DNA of 64,000 nucleotides from an uncultured Eubacteriales bacterium (GCA_934464615.1 CAKSKA010000007.1:1-64000); one strand, 5' to 3'; counted from the first letter of the stretch, positions 13,560 to 23,566 are shown. A program made the numbers and translations. The notes: generated by a model not told the origin, from the sequence alone.

Positions 13560-13967
13560 ATGAAAAATATAAATGCAAAAGTTAAACAGCTGCGTAAAAG
13601 CAGGGGCGCCACTCAAGAAGATTTCGGTAAAATTTTAGGATTACAGCGCTCGACATATGCATATAAAGAATCTCACGGTATTTTTACTGTTGCCGATTTA
13701 ATCGCTTTAAGCGAGGAGTTGGATGTAAATATCGGCTACTTTACGGACGGACTTGAAAATCTCGGCCCATACAATATAAAAGAGTTTCATCAGGAACCTA
13801 TGATTTTACATTCAAGCGAATTTAAATTGCAAAAGGAGCCTGACGATCCTATAGATATTATTACGGCGAACGAAACCAAACTTATTAAGAAATTCAGAAC
13901 ACTGTCTTCCGAAGAAAAGCAGAAATTACTCAAATACGTTGAATCATTAAAAAGCTCCGAAGTTTAA
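13560..13967 (+). CDS. XRE-family helix-turn-helix regulator, 135 aa
   Basis: The start at ATG 13560 is chosen because GGGGTGAG lies just upstream; an in-frame start 21 bases earlier lacks one. Residues about 5-60 form a Cro/CI-type HTH (VKQLRKSRGATQEDFGKILGLQRSTYAYKESHGIFTVADLIALSEELDVNIGYFTDG). The remainder is charged and ends in a short helix (SSEEKQKLLKYVESLKS), probably for dimerisation. It stands alone between the tRNA and tyrS; its stop codon lies in the loop of a terminator. The target is unknown. Confidence 0.8.
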   Translation: MKNINAKVKQLRKSRGATQEDFGKILGLQRSTYAYKESHGIFTVADLIALSEELDVNIGYFTDGLENLGPYNIKEFHQEPMILHSSEFKLQKEPDDPIDIITANETKLIKKFRTLSSEEKQKLLKYVESLKSSEV

Positions 13968-13981
13968 CTTCGGAGCTTTTT
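13949..13981. terminator. Bidirectional terminator, XRE gene/tyrS
   Basis: AAAAAGCTCCGAAG (13949-13962) pairs with CTTCGGAGCTTTTT (13968-13981) around TTTAA. It ends both converging transcripts. Confidence 0.88.
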
Positions 13982-13987
13982 AATATA

Positions 13988-15208
13988 TTATATATTGAAT
14001 TTATGGAAAACTTTTTTTCCTTTTTTAACAATAATGACGTCTTTGAAATCGTCATACTTAAAGGAATGTGCCGGATCTGTGATTTTTCCATTATCGGCGC
14101 TTACGCCGCCCTGAACTACAAGACGTCTTGCCTCGCCCTTTGAAGCAACAAGGCCGCCCTTAAGCATTAAATCCAAAATACCTATTGCACCGTTTTCAAA
14201 ATCCGATTCGGTTAATACGGTGGACGGCATATTTTCGTGTGAGCCGCCGTTTACAAAAAGCGAACGTGAAGTTTCGCGTGCCTTTTCAGCCTCTTCTTCA
14301 CCATGTACCAACTTTGTAAGTTCATATGCCAAAATATCTTTGGCCTCGTTAAGCTTGCTGCCTTCCCAGGAATCCATTTTGTTTATTTCCTCAAGCGGAA
14401 GGAACGTAAGCATTCTTATGCATTTTAAAACATCGGCATCGCCAACATTGCGCCAATACTGATAAAACTCGTAAGGTGTCGTCTTTTCGGGATCAAGCCA
14501 AACCGCACCGTTGGCTGTTTTACCCATCTTTTTGCCTTCGGAATTCATAAGCAGCGTTATCGTCATTGCATATGCGTCTTTACCGAGTTTGCGCCTTATC
14601 AGTTCCGTACCGCCGAGCATATTCGACCACTGGTCGTCACCGCCGAACTGCATATTACATCCGTACTCTTTAAACAAATGATAAAAATCGTAACTCTGCA
14701 TTATCATATAGTTAAACTCAAGGAAACTGAGTCCCTTTTCCATACGCTGCTTGTAGCACTCAGCCCTTAACATATTGTTTACCGAGAAGCAAGCGCCTAC
14801 GTCGCGCAAAAGCTCAATATAGTTAAGTTTTAAAAGCCAATCGGCGTTGTTTACCATCATTGCCTTGCCTTCGCCGAATTCAATAAAACGCGACATCTGC
14901 TTTTTAAAACAGTCGCAATTGTGCTGTATTGTTGCGGGAGTCATCAAAGTACGCATATCGCTTCTGCCCGAAGGATCGCCTATATATCCTGTACCGCCGC
15001 CTATAAGTGCAATGGGACGGTTGCCTGCCATTTGCAGTCTTTTCATAAGGCAAAGCGCCATAAAATGGCCTACATGCAAACTGTCCGCAGTGGGATCAAA
15101 ACCGATATAAAATACAGCCTTGCCGTTATCAATCAGTTCGCGTATTTCATCTTCGTCAGTTACCTGCGCTATAAGACCGCGCTGTACAAGTTCATCATAA
15201 ATTTTCAT
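13988..15208 (-). CDS. tyrS: Tyrosyl-tRNA synthetase
   Basis: The 406-aa class I synthetase charges tRNA-Tyr. It has HVGH (His45-His48) as its HIGH motif, the tyrosine pocket YDFYHLFKEYGCNMQFGGDDQWSN, KMGKT as KMSKS motif near residue 230, and a C-terminal S4 domain (GLVASKGEARRLVVQGGVSADNGKI). It is the last gene of the leftward nusB-to-tyrS operon, overlapping recN by 14 bases. No T-box leader is seen because it sits inside the operon. Confidence 0.95.
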   Translation of the reverse strand: MKIYDELVQRGLIAQVTDEDEIRELIDNGKAVFYIGFDPTADSLHVGHFMALCLMKRLQMAGNRPIALIGGGTGYIGDPSGRSDMRTLMTPATIQHNCDCFKKQMSRFIEFGEGKAMMVNNADWLLKLNYIELLRDVGACFSVNNMLRAECYKQRMEKGLSFLEFNYMIMQSYDFYHLFKEYGCNMQFGGDDQWSNMLGGTELIRRKLGKDAYAMTITLLMNSEGKKMGKTANGAVWLDPEKTTPYEFYQYWRNVGDADVLKCIRMLTFLPLEEINKMDSWEGSKLNEAKDILAYELTKLVHGEEEAEKARETSRSLFVNGGSHENMPSTVLTESDFENGAIGILDLMLKGGLVASKGEARRLVVQGGVSADNGKITDPAHSFKYDDFKDVIIVKKGKKVFHKFNI

Positions 15209-16868
15209 TTTTCATACTCCTATCAAGTAATTCTTTTGCGGAATTAAACATATTTTCCGTTATTTCAGTACCCGACATAATCCTTGCAAGTTCTGCAATT
15301 CTACTATTATAATCGAGTTGTTTTACCGTTGTATAAGTCCTGCCGTTGTTTGTATTTTTTTCAATAAGCATATGGTTTTGTGCATATGCCGCAATTTGTG
15401 CAAGGTGTGTAACGCATATTACCTGTACGTTATTCGCCAGCTGCCGCAATTTATAAGCAACCTTTGTGGCAGCGTGTCCGCTGATTCCCGTATCAATTTC
15501 ATCAAATATTAATGTTGCAACCTCGTCTTTATCGGATAATATACTTTTAATTGCAAGCATTACACGCGAAAGTTCACCGCCCGAAGCGATTTTGCTAAGC
15601 GGCTTAAGTTCTTCTCCCGCATTGGCGGAAATAAGGAATTCGACCGCATCACAGCCGTTTTTGCCGTATTTGCCTTTTTTAAAATCAACATTAAACCTGA
15701 TATTCGGCATATCCAAAAATTTTAAAGCATTACAAACATTATCCGAGAAGATTCTGGCAGCTTTTTTTCGTGACTCCGACAGTTTTTCGGCCTTTTCGAT
15801 AAGCGCTTTTTCAGCCGATTCAAGTTCGTCTTCAAGCTGCGCTTCCCTGCTTTCGGCAAAGACTATGTTGTCAAGGCTTAATTTCGCATTACTTAAAAAT
15901 TCAAGCATTGACTGTTCGCTGCCACCGTATTTTAACATAAGTGAGTGTAATAAATCAAGTCTGTTTTGAATTTCCTCAATATTTAACTCGGTATGCAGTT
16001 CACTTTCGATATAATTTTGCAGTTCCGCCGAAACATCCGTTAAATCGTTTTGAATAGCGGTTAATTTTTCTGCAATTTTATCGGTTCTGACGGTATTGAC
16101 ACCCACAACCGATTTCGCCGCATCGGCCAGCAATTCGCAAATGCCGGGGTTTTCGTTTCCCCTAAGCAGTAAATCCGCACTTTTAAGTAATTTGCAGTTC
16201 TTCTCAAAATTCTGCGCCGCTTTCAACTGTTCTTTCAGCTTATCGTGCTCACCGATTTTAATATCGGCATTTTCAAGTTCATTTATCTGATATTTTAAAA
16301 GTTCGGTTTTTCTTTCTTTTTCTTCCTCGTCGGTCTGTAATGTCGAAAGTTCTTTCCTGATTGACAAAAATCTTTTAAATTCCGCATAATAATCATCTTT
16401 TATTTTTTGATTATCTGCCAGTTTATCTATAAAAGAACAATGTTTTTCCGGATTAAGCAAACTTTGATTGTCGTGCTGACCGTGAATATTTATAAGATAT
16501 TTTCCTATTTCACGCACAGTTGCGGCATTAGCCGGCACGCCGTTTACCCTGAACGAAGTTTTCCCGTCAACCGTAATATTGCGGGACAGTATAAGTTTAC
16601 CTTCTTCATCAAGTGAAAATCCGGCATTTTCAAGTGCCGATACGGCTTCATCGCCGATACCCGAAAACTGTGCGGACACACACGCTGTTTTACAGCCTGC
16701 CCTTACAAGTTCTTTAGAAGTACGCGCGCCCAAAACGGCGTTTATGGAATCAATTATTATTGATTTACCGGCACCGGTTTCACCCGTAAGAACATTAAAT
16801 CCACCGACAAAGGAAATGTCCGATAATTCAATTACCGCAATGTTTTCGATATGTAAAAAATCCAACAT
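15195..16868 (-). CDS. recN: DNA repair protein RecN
   Basis: This is a 557-aa SMC-like ATPase for double-strand break repair. It has N-terminal Walker A GETGAGKS near residue 35, a long central coiled coil (about 150-360), and a C-terminal signature LSKIASGGELSRVMLAIKSI with Walker B LIFDEIDTGISG. Downstream of argR, as in Bacillus (nadK/argR/recN neighbourhood). Length and architecture are normal. Confidence 0.95.
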   Translation of the reverse strand: MLDFLHIENIAVIELSDISFVGGFNVLTGETGAGKSIIIDSINAVLGARTSKELVRAGCKTACVSAQFSGIGDEAVSALENAGFSLDEEGKLILSRNITVDGKTSFRVNGVPANAATVREIGKYLINIHGQHDNQSLLNPEKHCSFIDKLADNQKIKDDYYAEFKRFLSIRKELSTLQTDEEEKERKTELLKYQINELENADIKIGEHDKLKEQLKAAQNFEKNCKLLKSADLLLRGNENPGICELLADAAKSVVGVNTVRTDKIAEKLTAIQNDLTDVSAELQNYIESELHTELNIEEIQNRLDLLHSLMLKYGGSEQSMLEFLSNAKLSLDNIVFAESREAQLEDELESAEKALIEKAEKLSESRKKAARIFSDNVCNALKFLDMPNIRFNVDFKKGKYGKNGCDAVEFLISANAGEELKPLSKIASGGELSRVMLAIKSILSDKDEVATLIFDEIDTGISGHAATKVAYKLRQLANNVQVICVTHLAQIAAYAQNHMLIEKNTNNGRTYTTVKQLDYNSRIAELARIMSGTEITENMFNSAKELLDRSMKNENL

Positions 16869-16880
16869 ACAAAACCGCCG

Positions 16881-17342
16881 TTACTTTATAATTTCAGTAA
16901 GTTCTTCTGTTAATTCCTTAGCAGACGCTTCATCCGCCGTAATGGCGATTATGGTGTCGTCACCTGCAATGGAGCCTATTATTTTATCACCGAAGAGAGT
17001 ATCAAGCACAACACAGGTGCTTGATGCCATGCCGGTATAGCATTTAATTACAATATTGTTCATAGCATACCTAACGTCATAAGCGCCTTTGCCGAAAACC
17101 TCCAGATAATGTTCATTATTGGCATTATCCGGTGCAATTTTGCCGTTTTTGGGATAAATATAACGGTAAATTCCGTTAATATCCTGCGCTTTTACAATAC
17201 GCATTTCCTTAATATCTCTCGAAACGGTTGACTGTGTTACGTTAAATCCCTGACTGTTAAGCAAATACTGTAATTCGTCCTGCGTTACTATTACATTATT
17301 TTCAATAAGTTCTTTTATTTTTTCCTGTCGTTTGTTTTTCAT
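16881..17342 (-). CDS. argR: Arginine repressor ArgR/AhrC
   Basis: The 153-aa protein has a winged-helix DNA-binding domain at residues 1-70 (QDELQYLLNSQGFNVTQSTVSRDIKEMRIVKA) and a C-terminal hexamerisation/arginine-binding domain with the conserved GxIAGDDTI motif (IGSIAGDDTIIAIT). It represses arginine biosynthesis and activates catabolism when arginine is bound. No arginine genes are in this window. Confidence 0.94.
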   Translation of the reverse strand: MKNKRQEKIKELIENNVIVTQDELQYLLNSQGFNVTQSTVSRDIKEMRIVKAQDINGIYRYIYPKNGKIAPDNANNEHYLEVFGKGAYDVRYAMNNIVIKCYTGMASSTCVVLDTLFGDKIIGSIAGDDTIIAITADEASAKELTEELTEIIK

Positions 17343-17351
17343 TTATAAATC

Positions 17352-18197
17352 TCATTTCTCTTTAAATTTTTCCGAAAGTATTTTATAAAATGTTTTATTG
17401 TTAAGCCGCAGCATTTTAACATTATAGTCCGATTTTTTAATTATTATATCTGTAGTCGGTTTAATAACAGGACCGCGCCTGCCGTCTACTGACATAAATA
17501 TATCGCTGCGTTTAAGCGAAAACGCATTAAATTTTACAACAGTGTTTTTACTTAACAAAATCGGCTTTGCCGAGAGTGCGTGCGAACAAATAGGTGTTAT
17601 GCATATGCTTTCCGAAAGCGGATCCACAATAGGTCCGCCCGCAGACAGCGAATATGCGGTGGAACCGGTAGGTGTTGCAATTATAAGTCCGTCTGCCCTG
17701 TAGGATACGCAATCGGTGTTAAAAAACGCTTTAATATCAATAATTCTTGACATAAAACCGCTTGTAATAACTACATCGTTAATAGCAGTTTGATGATATG
17801 TTTCCTTGCCGTTCTCCCGCGTTACAACATCAATCATCATACGTTCTTCCGTTGTATAGTCGCCGGTTTTAAGTTTGCTTAACTGTTCAAGCTCGGACGG
17901 CTCAACATTAGCAAGAAAACCCAGCCTGCCGGCATTAACGCCGAGTACGGGTTTGCCGTGCTTAGCCGCGAGCTTACCGTAACGGATAATTGTTCCGTCG
18001 CCGCCGACCGTTATAATAATATCGGCTATTTCGTAAATCGCACGCTCGTTTACATGTTTATAATCAGTACCGCAAACATTTTCCGGTAAATACGCGTCTA
18101 TTTGCATCTTCTTAAAAATTCTGCCCATTTTTTCGACAGCATCGGCGGCACCGCGCTTATCAAGATTAGGCAAAACGCCTATTTTCAAATCAATCAC
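17352..18197 (-). CDS. nadK: NAD kinase
   Basis: The 281-aa (from GTG 18197) enzyme makes NADP+ from NAD+. It has the catalytic GGDGT motif (ITVGGDGTIIRYGK) and the NAD-binding GSTAYSLSAGGPIV segment. A TTG start at 18188 with GAGG 8 bases upstream is a close alternative. The GTG overlaps the end of tlyA by 8 bases. Confidence 0.93.
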   Translation of the reverse strand: MIDLKIGVLPNLDKRGAADAVEKMGRIFKKMQIDAYLPENVCGTDYKHVNERAIYEIADIIITVGGDGTIIRYGKLAAKHGKPVLGVNAGRLGFLANVEPSELEQLSKLKTGDYTTEERMMIDVVTRENGKETYHQTAINDVVITSGFMSRIIDIKAFFNTDCVSYRADGLIIATPTGSTAYSLSAGGPIVDPLSESICITPICSHALSAKPILLSKNTVVKFNAFSLKRSDIFMSVDGRRGPVIKPTTDIIIKKSDYNVKMLRLNNKTFYKILSEKFKEK

Positions 18198-19002
18198 CTC
18201 TCAACTCTTTATGAGAAATATTTACTGTATCCTCGTAATTAATCCTGTCGTCTATGGCAGGATTATCGCTTTTTTGTATATATGCCAAATATTCTATATT
18301 GCCTTCAGGTCCGCGTATCGGTGAGTAATCAAGTCCGATTAAAGAAAATCCGTTGTCTAAAAACATACTGCAGACTTTTTCCACAACTTCAAGATGTACC
18401 GACTTTTCCCTTACAACACCCTTTTTGCCGACTTTATCTTTACCGGCTTCAAACTGCGGTTTAATAAGGCAAACGGCATATGCGCCATCCTTTAAAAAAC
18501 GGCGCAGAACCGGAATTATAATCGACAGCGAGATGAACGAAACGTCGACCGACGCAAAATCCAACGGTTCACCGATTTGTTCATCTGTAATATATCTGAA
18601 ATTAGTACGTTCGAGGTTAATAACCCGTTCATCACATCTTAATTTCCACGCAAGCTGACCGTAGCCGACATCAACAGCATAAACTTTTGATGCACCCGAC
18701 TGCAGCATGCAGTCCGTAAAACCGCCTGTCGAAGCGCCTATATCGGCACAAATTTTATTTTCAAGCGATAACCCGAAGGTATTTACCGCTTTTTCAAGTT
18801 TCAATCCGCCGCGGCTTACATATTTTAAAGTATTTCCGCGAACTTCTATTATATCGTCCGGTTTAACGGTAGTTCCGGCTTTGTCCGCTTTTTGATTATT
18901 TACAAAAACTATACCCGACATTATGTATGCTTTTGCTTTTTCACGGCTTTCGGCAAATCCTCCGCTTACAAGCGCGGCGTCAAGCCTTGTTTTTTGAGTC
19001 AA
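18190..19002 (-). CDS. tlyA: TlyA-family rRNA 2'-O-methyltransferase
   Basis: The 270-aa protein joins an N-terminal S4 RNA-binding domain (RLDAALVSGGFAESREKAKAYIMSGIVFVNNQ) to an FtsJ-like Rossmann methyltransferase (CADIGASTGGFTDCMLQSGASKVYAVDVGYGQL; CLIKPQFEAG). TlyA methylates 16S and/or 23S rRNA cytidine 2'-OH; the older label is hemolysin A. It sits between dxs and nadK with single-base spacing or overlap, its usual Clostridia neighbourhood. Confidence 0.9.
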   Translation of the reverse strand: MTQKTRLDAALVSGGFAESREKAKAYIMSGIVFVNNQKADKAGTTVKPDDIIEVRGNTLKYVSRGGLKLEKAVNTFGLSLENKICADIGASTGGFTDCMLQSGASKVYAVDVGYGQLAWKLRCDERVINLERTNFRYITDEQIGEPLDFASVDVSFISLSIIIPVLRRFLKDGAYAVCLIKPQFEAGKDKVGKKGVVREKSVHLEVVEKVCSMFLDNGFSLIGLDYSPIRGPEGNIEYLAYIQKSDNPAIDDRINYEDTVNISHKELRGD

Positions 19003-20829
19003 TTATAACTCCCCTTTTATAACCTTTATCATTGAGTCCTTATCAAGTTTATATTTTTTCAAAGCACTCTCAACCGTTGCCGGAGCAACAAAAGTATCTT
19101 CTACGGCAATTATTCTGTATTTAACGTTAATTCCGCTTTCAAGAACGGACGCACCAACCTGTTGTGCAATGCCGCCTGACAGTATACCCTCTTCAAAAAA
19201 GAAAACGCTTTTGTATTTGCTGATTTCATTCAGCAACTCGTGTGAAATAGGATGAATTTTATTTAACTTAAGGAAAGCCGTATTACCTGCATCCTGTGCG
19301 GCATAATATGCATTCGCGGATATTCTGCCGTAAGTAATAATAAGATTTTCCCCTTTAAAAAATACCGTAAAATCATTATCGTCAGGTGCAAATTCAAAAA
19401 GTTCCGCACCGCGCGGATAGCGAATTGCCAAAGGCGATACTGCATCTGCGGATTTTTCTATATAATACCGCAACTCCGCAAAACTTGCAGGCGAAAATAC
19501 CGTCATACCCGGTACGGTACTTAAAAATGCGGCGTCAAATAAGCCTTGATGGCTTTCCCCGTCTTCGCCCACAATTCCGGCTCTGTCAATTAAAAGCCGT
19601 ACTGGCAGACTTTCTATTGCAATATCATGTATTATCTGATCGTATGAGCGCTGCAGAAATGAAGAATAAACCGCAAAATACGGTTTTACCCCTTTTATTG
19701 CAAGCCCTGCAGCAAAAGTTACCGCGTGTTCTTCGGCAATTCCCACGTCAAAAAATCTACTGCGATATTTCTTGGCAAAATCCGTAAGTCCCGTGCCGGA
19801 CGTCATTGCGGCGGTTATCGCACAGACTTTGTCATCTTTTTCCGCAAGGCGACAAAGCGAACTGCCGCAAACATCCGAAAAAGTATTCTTTTTACCGGTT
19901 TCCACGCCGTGTTCAATATCAAATGCCGAAACACCGTGATAATCTTTCGGGGATTGCTCGGCATAATAATAGCCTTTTCCCTTGGTGGTAATGGCATGAA
20001 TAAATACAGGTCTGTTTTCGTGTTTTGCAATATTAAATATGTTAATAAGCGCGTTTAAATCATGACCGTCAACAGGGCCCAAATAACTAAAGCCCATACT
20101 CTCAAAAATATTACTTTTATAAATCGCGTTTTTAAGCATTGTTTTGGATTTAAACAGCTTGTCCGATATAGAGTGTCCCACAAGCGGTATTTTTTCCAAA
20201 AATGTTTTAAGACGACGCTTAAACCTTCTGTAATACGACTTTGAGCGTATAACTGTCAGATGACGTGCCAAACCGCCGACATTGCGTGAAATTGACATTT
20301 TATTGTCGTTCAGCACAACAATAAAATTATTGCGCGCGTTACCGGCATTGTTCATTGCCTCATAAATCATACCGCCGGTCATGGCACCGTCGCCTACAAC
20401 CGTTACGGAATAACTGCTGTCCCCAATAAGCGATTTCGCCTTGCAAATTCCGTAAGAAGCCGATATTGAATTACTGCTGTGACCGGTAACAAACGGATCA
20501 TGCACGCTCTCCCTCGGGCGCATAAATCCCGACAAACCGTTTTCCTGACGTATGGTGCAAAACTTTTCAAATCTGCCTGTCAGCAATTTATGTGTATAGG
20601 ATTGATGTCCGACATCAAATAAAATAGAGTCGGCAGGCGAATCAAAAACTTTATGCAGTGCAACGGTAAGCTCAACCGTACCGAGGTTTGAAGCCAAATG
20701 ACCGCCGTTTTTAGCAACCGTTTTAATCATACAGTCGCGAATTTCCGCACACAGTGCATCAAGTTGCGAACTATTAAGTTTTTTAACATCATCGGGAGAA
20801 TTGATTTTGTTTAAAAATTTATATTCCAA
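19003..20829 (-). CDS. dxs: 1-deoxy-D-xylulose-5-phosphate synthase
   Basis: The 608-aa thiamine-diphosphate enzyme catalyses the first step of the MEP isoprenoid pathway (pyruvate plus glyceraldehyde-3-phosphate). The ThDP motif VGDGAMTGGMIYEAMNNAG, the transketolase pyrimidine domain (FAAGLAIKGVKPYFAVYSSFLQRSYDQIIHD) and a C-terminal transketolase domain are all present. It likely starts at TTG with AGAGG upstream. It lies next to ispA, so isoprenoid precursor and prenyl chain synthesis are co-expressed. Confidence 0.95.
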   Translation of the reverse strand: MEYKFLNKINSPDDVKKLNSSQLDALCAEIRDCMIKTVAKNGGHLASNLGTVELTVALHKVFDSPADSILFDVGHQSYTHKLLTGRFEKFCTIRQENGLSGFMRPRESVHDPFVTGHSSNSISASYGICKAKSLIGDSSYSVTVVGDGAMTGGMIYEAMNNAGNARNNFIVVLNDNKMSISRNVGGLARHLTVIRSKSYYRRFKRRLKTFLEKIPLVGHSISDKLFKSKTMLKNAIYKSNIFESMGFSYLGPVDGHDLNALINIFNIAKHENRPVFIHAITTKGKGYYYAEQSPKDYHGVSAFDIEHGVETGKKNTFSDVCGSSLCRLAEKDDKVCAITAAMTSGTGLTDFAKKYRSRFFDVGIAEEHAVTFAAGLAIKGVKPYFAVYSSFLQRSYDQIIHDIAIESLPVRLLIDRAGIVGEDGESHQGLFDAAFLSTVPGMTVFSPASFAELRYYIEKSADAVSPLAIRYPRGAELFEFAPDDNDFTVFFKGENLIITYGRISANAYYAAQDAGNTAFLKLNKIHPISHELLNEISKYKSVFFFEEGILSGGIAQQVGASVLESGINVKYRIIAVEDTFVAPATVESALKKYKLDKDSMIKVIKGEL

Positions 20830-20847
20830 ACTTTAAACCTCTAATAC

Positions 20848-21729
20848 TTAATACTTTCGTTTTGCAAGATAATAAGCCATATTTTTAAGAAAATCGGTAT
20901 TGCCGTCAAAACACTCTAGTGCGGATACGGCATTTTCGGTGAGTTTGTCTACAATTCTCTGACATTCGTCAATTCCGTAAAATTCCGTATATGTACGCTT
21001 ATCGTTCTTTTCGTCGCTGTGTACAGGTTTTCCAAGTGTATTTTCATTGCCTGTTACGTCTAAAATATCATCGACAATTTGAAAAGCAAGGCCTAAATTT
21101 TCCGCATATTTTTCGGCATACGGAACTTTATCGTCGGCGCCCGCAAGTATACAACCTATTTTTGCAGCCGCGCACAACAGCGCACCCGTTTTATAAAAAT
21201 ACATTTCATTAACCGTATCTATATCCGCTTCGGTATTTTCGCTTAATATATCAATTACCTGACCGCCTATCATACCGTTTACACCGCAAAGCTGTGACAA
21301 TGCCGACATTGCGGACAAAACCCTGTCCGACGGTATGTTTTCGGTCCTGCCGGCAACGGAAAACGCCTCGGTCAGCAATGCGTCGCCTGCCAGCACCGCA
21401 ATACTTTCACCGTATGCCTTATGGCAAGAAGGCTTGCCGCGCCTGAAATCGTCATTATCCATACACGGCAGATCATCGTGAATCAACGAATATGTGTGTA
21501 TCATTTCAAGCGCCACGGCAAAGTTTGCGGCATCTTTGTAATTCCCTGTGCACAGTTTGTAAAACTCAAGCAGCAATATAGGCCTTATACGTTTACCGCC
21601 GTTTTTAAGGCTGTACATCATTGCGTCCTTAATTCTTTCGTATTTATGACTTTTTACCGTTATAATATCATCAAATTCAGACTCGATGAAAGACGCATAA
21701 TTTTTTAAGGTTGTTTCAAACTCAGTCAT
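20848..21729 (-). CDS. ispA: Polyprenyl (farnesyl) diphosphate synthase
   Basis: The 293-aa class I prenyltransferase has the first aspartate-rich motif DDLPCMDNDDFRRGKPSCH and the second DDILD, with the extra residues between the first Asp pair typical of bacterial FPP synthases. It condenses DMAPP/IPP into farnesyl diphosphate for undecaprenyl and quinone precursors. It overlaps xseB by 8 bases. Confidence 0.93.
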   Translation of the reverse strand: MTEFETTLKNYASFIESEFDDIITVKSHKYERIKDAMMYSLKNGGKRIRPILLLEFYKLCTGNYKDAANFAVALEMIHTYSLIHDDLPCMDNDDFRRGKPSCHKAYGESIAVLAGDALLTEAFSVAGRTENIPSDRVLSAMSALSQLCGVNGMIGGQVIDILSENTEADIDTVNEMYFYKTGALLCAAAKIGCILAGADDKVPYAEKYAENLGLAFQIVDDILDVTGNENTLGKPVHSDEKNDKRTYTEFYGIDECQRIVDKLTENAVSALECFDGNTDFLKNMAYYLAKRKY

Positions 21730-21928
21730 TAACTTGCTCCTTATTACCGTCTATTGTTTCAATTTGCAGTTTTGCTTCTTCCAATATTTCGTTACACTGT
21801 TTTACCGCTTTTGTGCCCTGTGCATAAAGTTCAATGGCAGCATCAAGTGTGCAATCGTTTTTTTCAAGCTTTTCGCAAATATCTTCAAGCTGTTTTAAAG
21901 CAGCTTCAAAATTCATATTTTTTTCCAT
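21722..21928 (-). CDS. xseB: Exodeoxyribonuclease VII small subunit
   Basis: The 68-aa protein has the canonical sequence pattern NFEAALKQLEDICEKLEKNDCTLDAAIELYAQGTKAVKQCNEILEEA, an all-helical coiled coil that assembles on XseA. It directly follows xseA (2-base gap). Confidence 0.94.
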   Translation of the reverse strand: MEKNMNFEAALKQLEDICEKLEKNDCTLDAAIELYAQGTKAVKQCNEILEEAKLQIETIDGNKEQVND

Positions 21929-21930
21929 AA

Positions 21931-23130
21931 TTATTCCTCCACGGATTTTGTTTCGACCGTAAGACTGCCGCGAAACAATTTTACAGACAGCCTGTCGCCT
22001 ACATTTACATCCGAAGCATCCCGAACGGTAATACCGCCTTTTTGTACCACGGAATATCCGCGCGATAACACCTTAAGCGGATCGCAAGCGCTTAATTGTG
22101 CGGTTAAATATGTAAGCCGTTTTTCCGCCGATGTGCCGATTTTTAAAAAATCGCTGTCAAGCCGTTTTTTAAGGTTATTAACCATATCCTGCCTTTTATC
22201 CGTAAGCAGCGCAGGATTTGTAAAATACACATTTGCGGCACTTGCTTTAAGGCGCAGGCGCGCAAGTTGTATTTTTGAAGAAAGCAGATTATCCATTTTT
22301 TCGGCAACTGTCTGCAATTGCCTGCGTATATCCGAAATATCCGGAACCGCAAGTTCTGCCGCAGCAGACGGAGTCGGTGCACGCATATCGGCAACAAAAT
22401 CGCAAATAGTAAAATCCGTTTCATGCCCGACGGCGGAAATTACAGGTATCGGAGATTCATAAATTTTGCGTGCAAGATTTTCGTCGTTAAATGCAGCCAA
22501 ATCCTCTGCCGAGCCACCGCCTCTGCCTATAATTATTACATCGGCATTATCACCGTTATATGCGTTTTCAAGTGCGTTTATAAGCGAACTCGGTGCATTT
22601 ACGCCCTGAACGAGCGCCGGATATACATAAACACGGCAAACGGGATATCTTCGGGAAATAATGTTAATCAAATCTCTAAGCGCAGCGCCCGTGTCCGACG
22701 TAATAATTGCAATACCTTTAGGGTATTTCGGCAGCTTTCTTTTGGTGCCCTCGGAAAACAAACCTTCCTTTTCCAATTTTTCTTTAACAATACGGAAATT
22801 TTCAGCCAAATCGCCCGTGCCGTAAGGCTGCATATTTTCGGCATATAATTGATACCGTCCGTCTTTTTCGTACAATGACACCCTGCCGGTACAAATAACC
22901 TTATCGCCGTCACGCGGCAGGAATTTAAGCAGCGCCGCATTTGTCCTAAACATAACGCACTGTATAAGCGCGTCGCTGTCTTTTAATGAAAAATACAAGT
23001 GACCGCTGCTGTAATGGTTTTTAAAGTTAGATATTTCACCGCTTACAGAAATTAAATTAAGTTTTTCGTCATAGTCAAGTATTGATTTAACATATGTATT
23101 CAACTGTTTTACGGTATATACGCAAGACAT
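21931..23130 (-). CDS. xseA: Exodeoxyribonuclease VII large subunit
   Basis: About 399 aa from ATG 23130 (MSCVYTVKQLNTYVKS), which overlaps the nusB stop by one base and begins exactly at the conserved N terminus; the upstream in-frame extension is an artefact of the nusB 3' end. It has an OB-fold (LISVSGEISNFKNHYSSGHLYFSLKD) and catalytic region (GRGGGSAEDLAAFNDE; SAVGHETDFTICDFVADMRAPTPSAAAEL). It degrades single-stranded DNA from both ends with XseB. Confidence 0.95.
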   Translation of the reverse strand: MSCVYTVKQLNTYVKSILDYDEKLNLISVSGEISNFKNHYSSGHLYFSLKDSDALIQCVMFRTNAALLKFLPRDGDKVICTGRVSLYEKDGRYQLYAENMQPYGTGDLAENFRIVKEKLEKEGLFSEGTKRKLPKYPKGIAIITSDTGAALRDLINIISRRYPVCRVYVYPALVQGVNAPSSLINALENAYNGDNADVIIIGRGGGSAEDLAAFNDENLARKIYESPIPVISAVGHETDFTICDFVADMRAPTPSAAAELAVPDISDIRRQLQTVAEKMDNLLSSKIQLARLRLKASAANVYFTNPALLTDKRQDMVNNLKKRLDSDFLKIGTSAEKRLTYLTAQLSACDPLKVLSRGYSVVQKGGITVRDASDVNVGDRLSVKLFRGSLTVETKSVEE

Positions 23131-23534
23131 TATTTGCCCTCTTTGCCGTCGGCAATCGTTCCTAAAATTCCGTTTACAAACGACGCGTCTTCTGCAGCGG
23201 CATATTTTTTGCACAATTCGACCGCTTCGTTGACGGAAACACTTACGGGAATATCGTCACGGTAATTTATTTCGTAAATGGCAAGCCTCAAAACAGCAAG
23301 CGCAACCCGACTTATACGGTCTATGGTCCAGCCCTTTGCGTTTTCGGAAATCAAAGCGTCTATTTCACCAACATTTTCGTATACGCCGCGAAAAACTTCC
23401 TCACAATATGTATCGGTTTCAAACTCCCTGAAATTTACCGCTTGGTCTAAAATATCGTCAGCCGGTAAATCGTTGAAAATCTTTTCAAATATTAAAATAA
23501 AAGCATTTTCCCTTGATTGCTTACGTTTCAGCAT
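23130..23534 (-). CDS. nusB: Transcription antitermination factor NusB
   Basis: The 134-aa helical protein starts RKQSRENAFILIFEKIF and ends NEAVELCKKYAAAEDASFVNGILGTI, both diagnostic NusB stretches. It forms part of the rRNA antitermination complex with NusE (S10). It is the first gene of the leftward operon, with a sigma-A-type promoter just upstream. Confidence 0.94.
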   Translation of the reverse strand: MLKRKQSRENAFILIFEKIFNDLPADDILDQAVNFREFETDTYCEEVFRGVYENVGEIDALISENAKGWTIDRISRVALAVLRLAIYEINYRDDIPVSVSVNEAVELCKKYAAAEDASFVNGILGTIADGKEGK

Positions 23535-23566
23535 AATGCACCAACCCTTAATTTTATATCTATTAA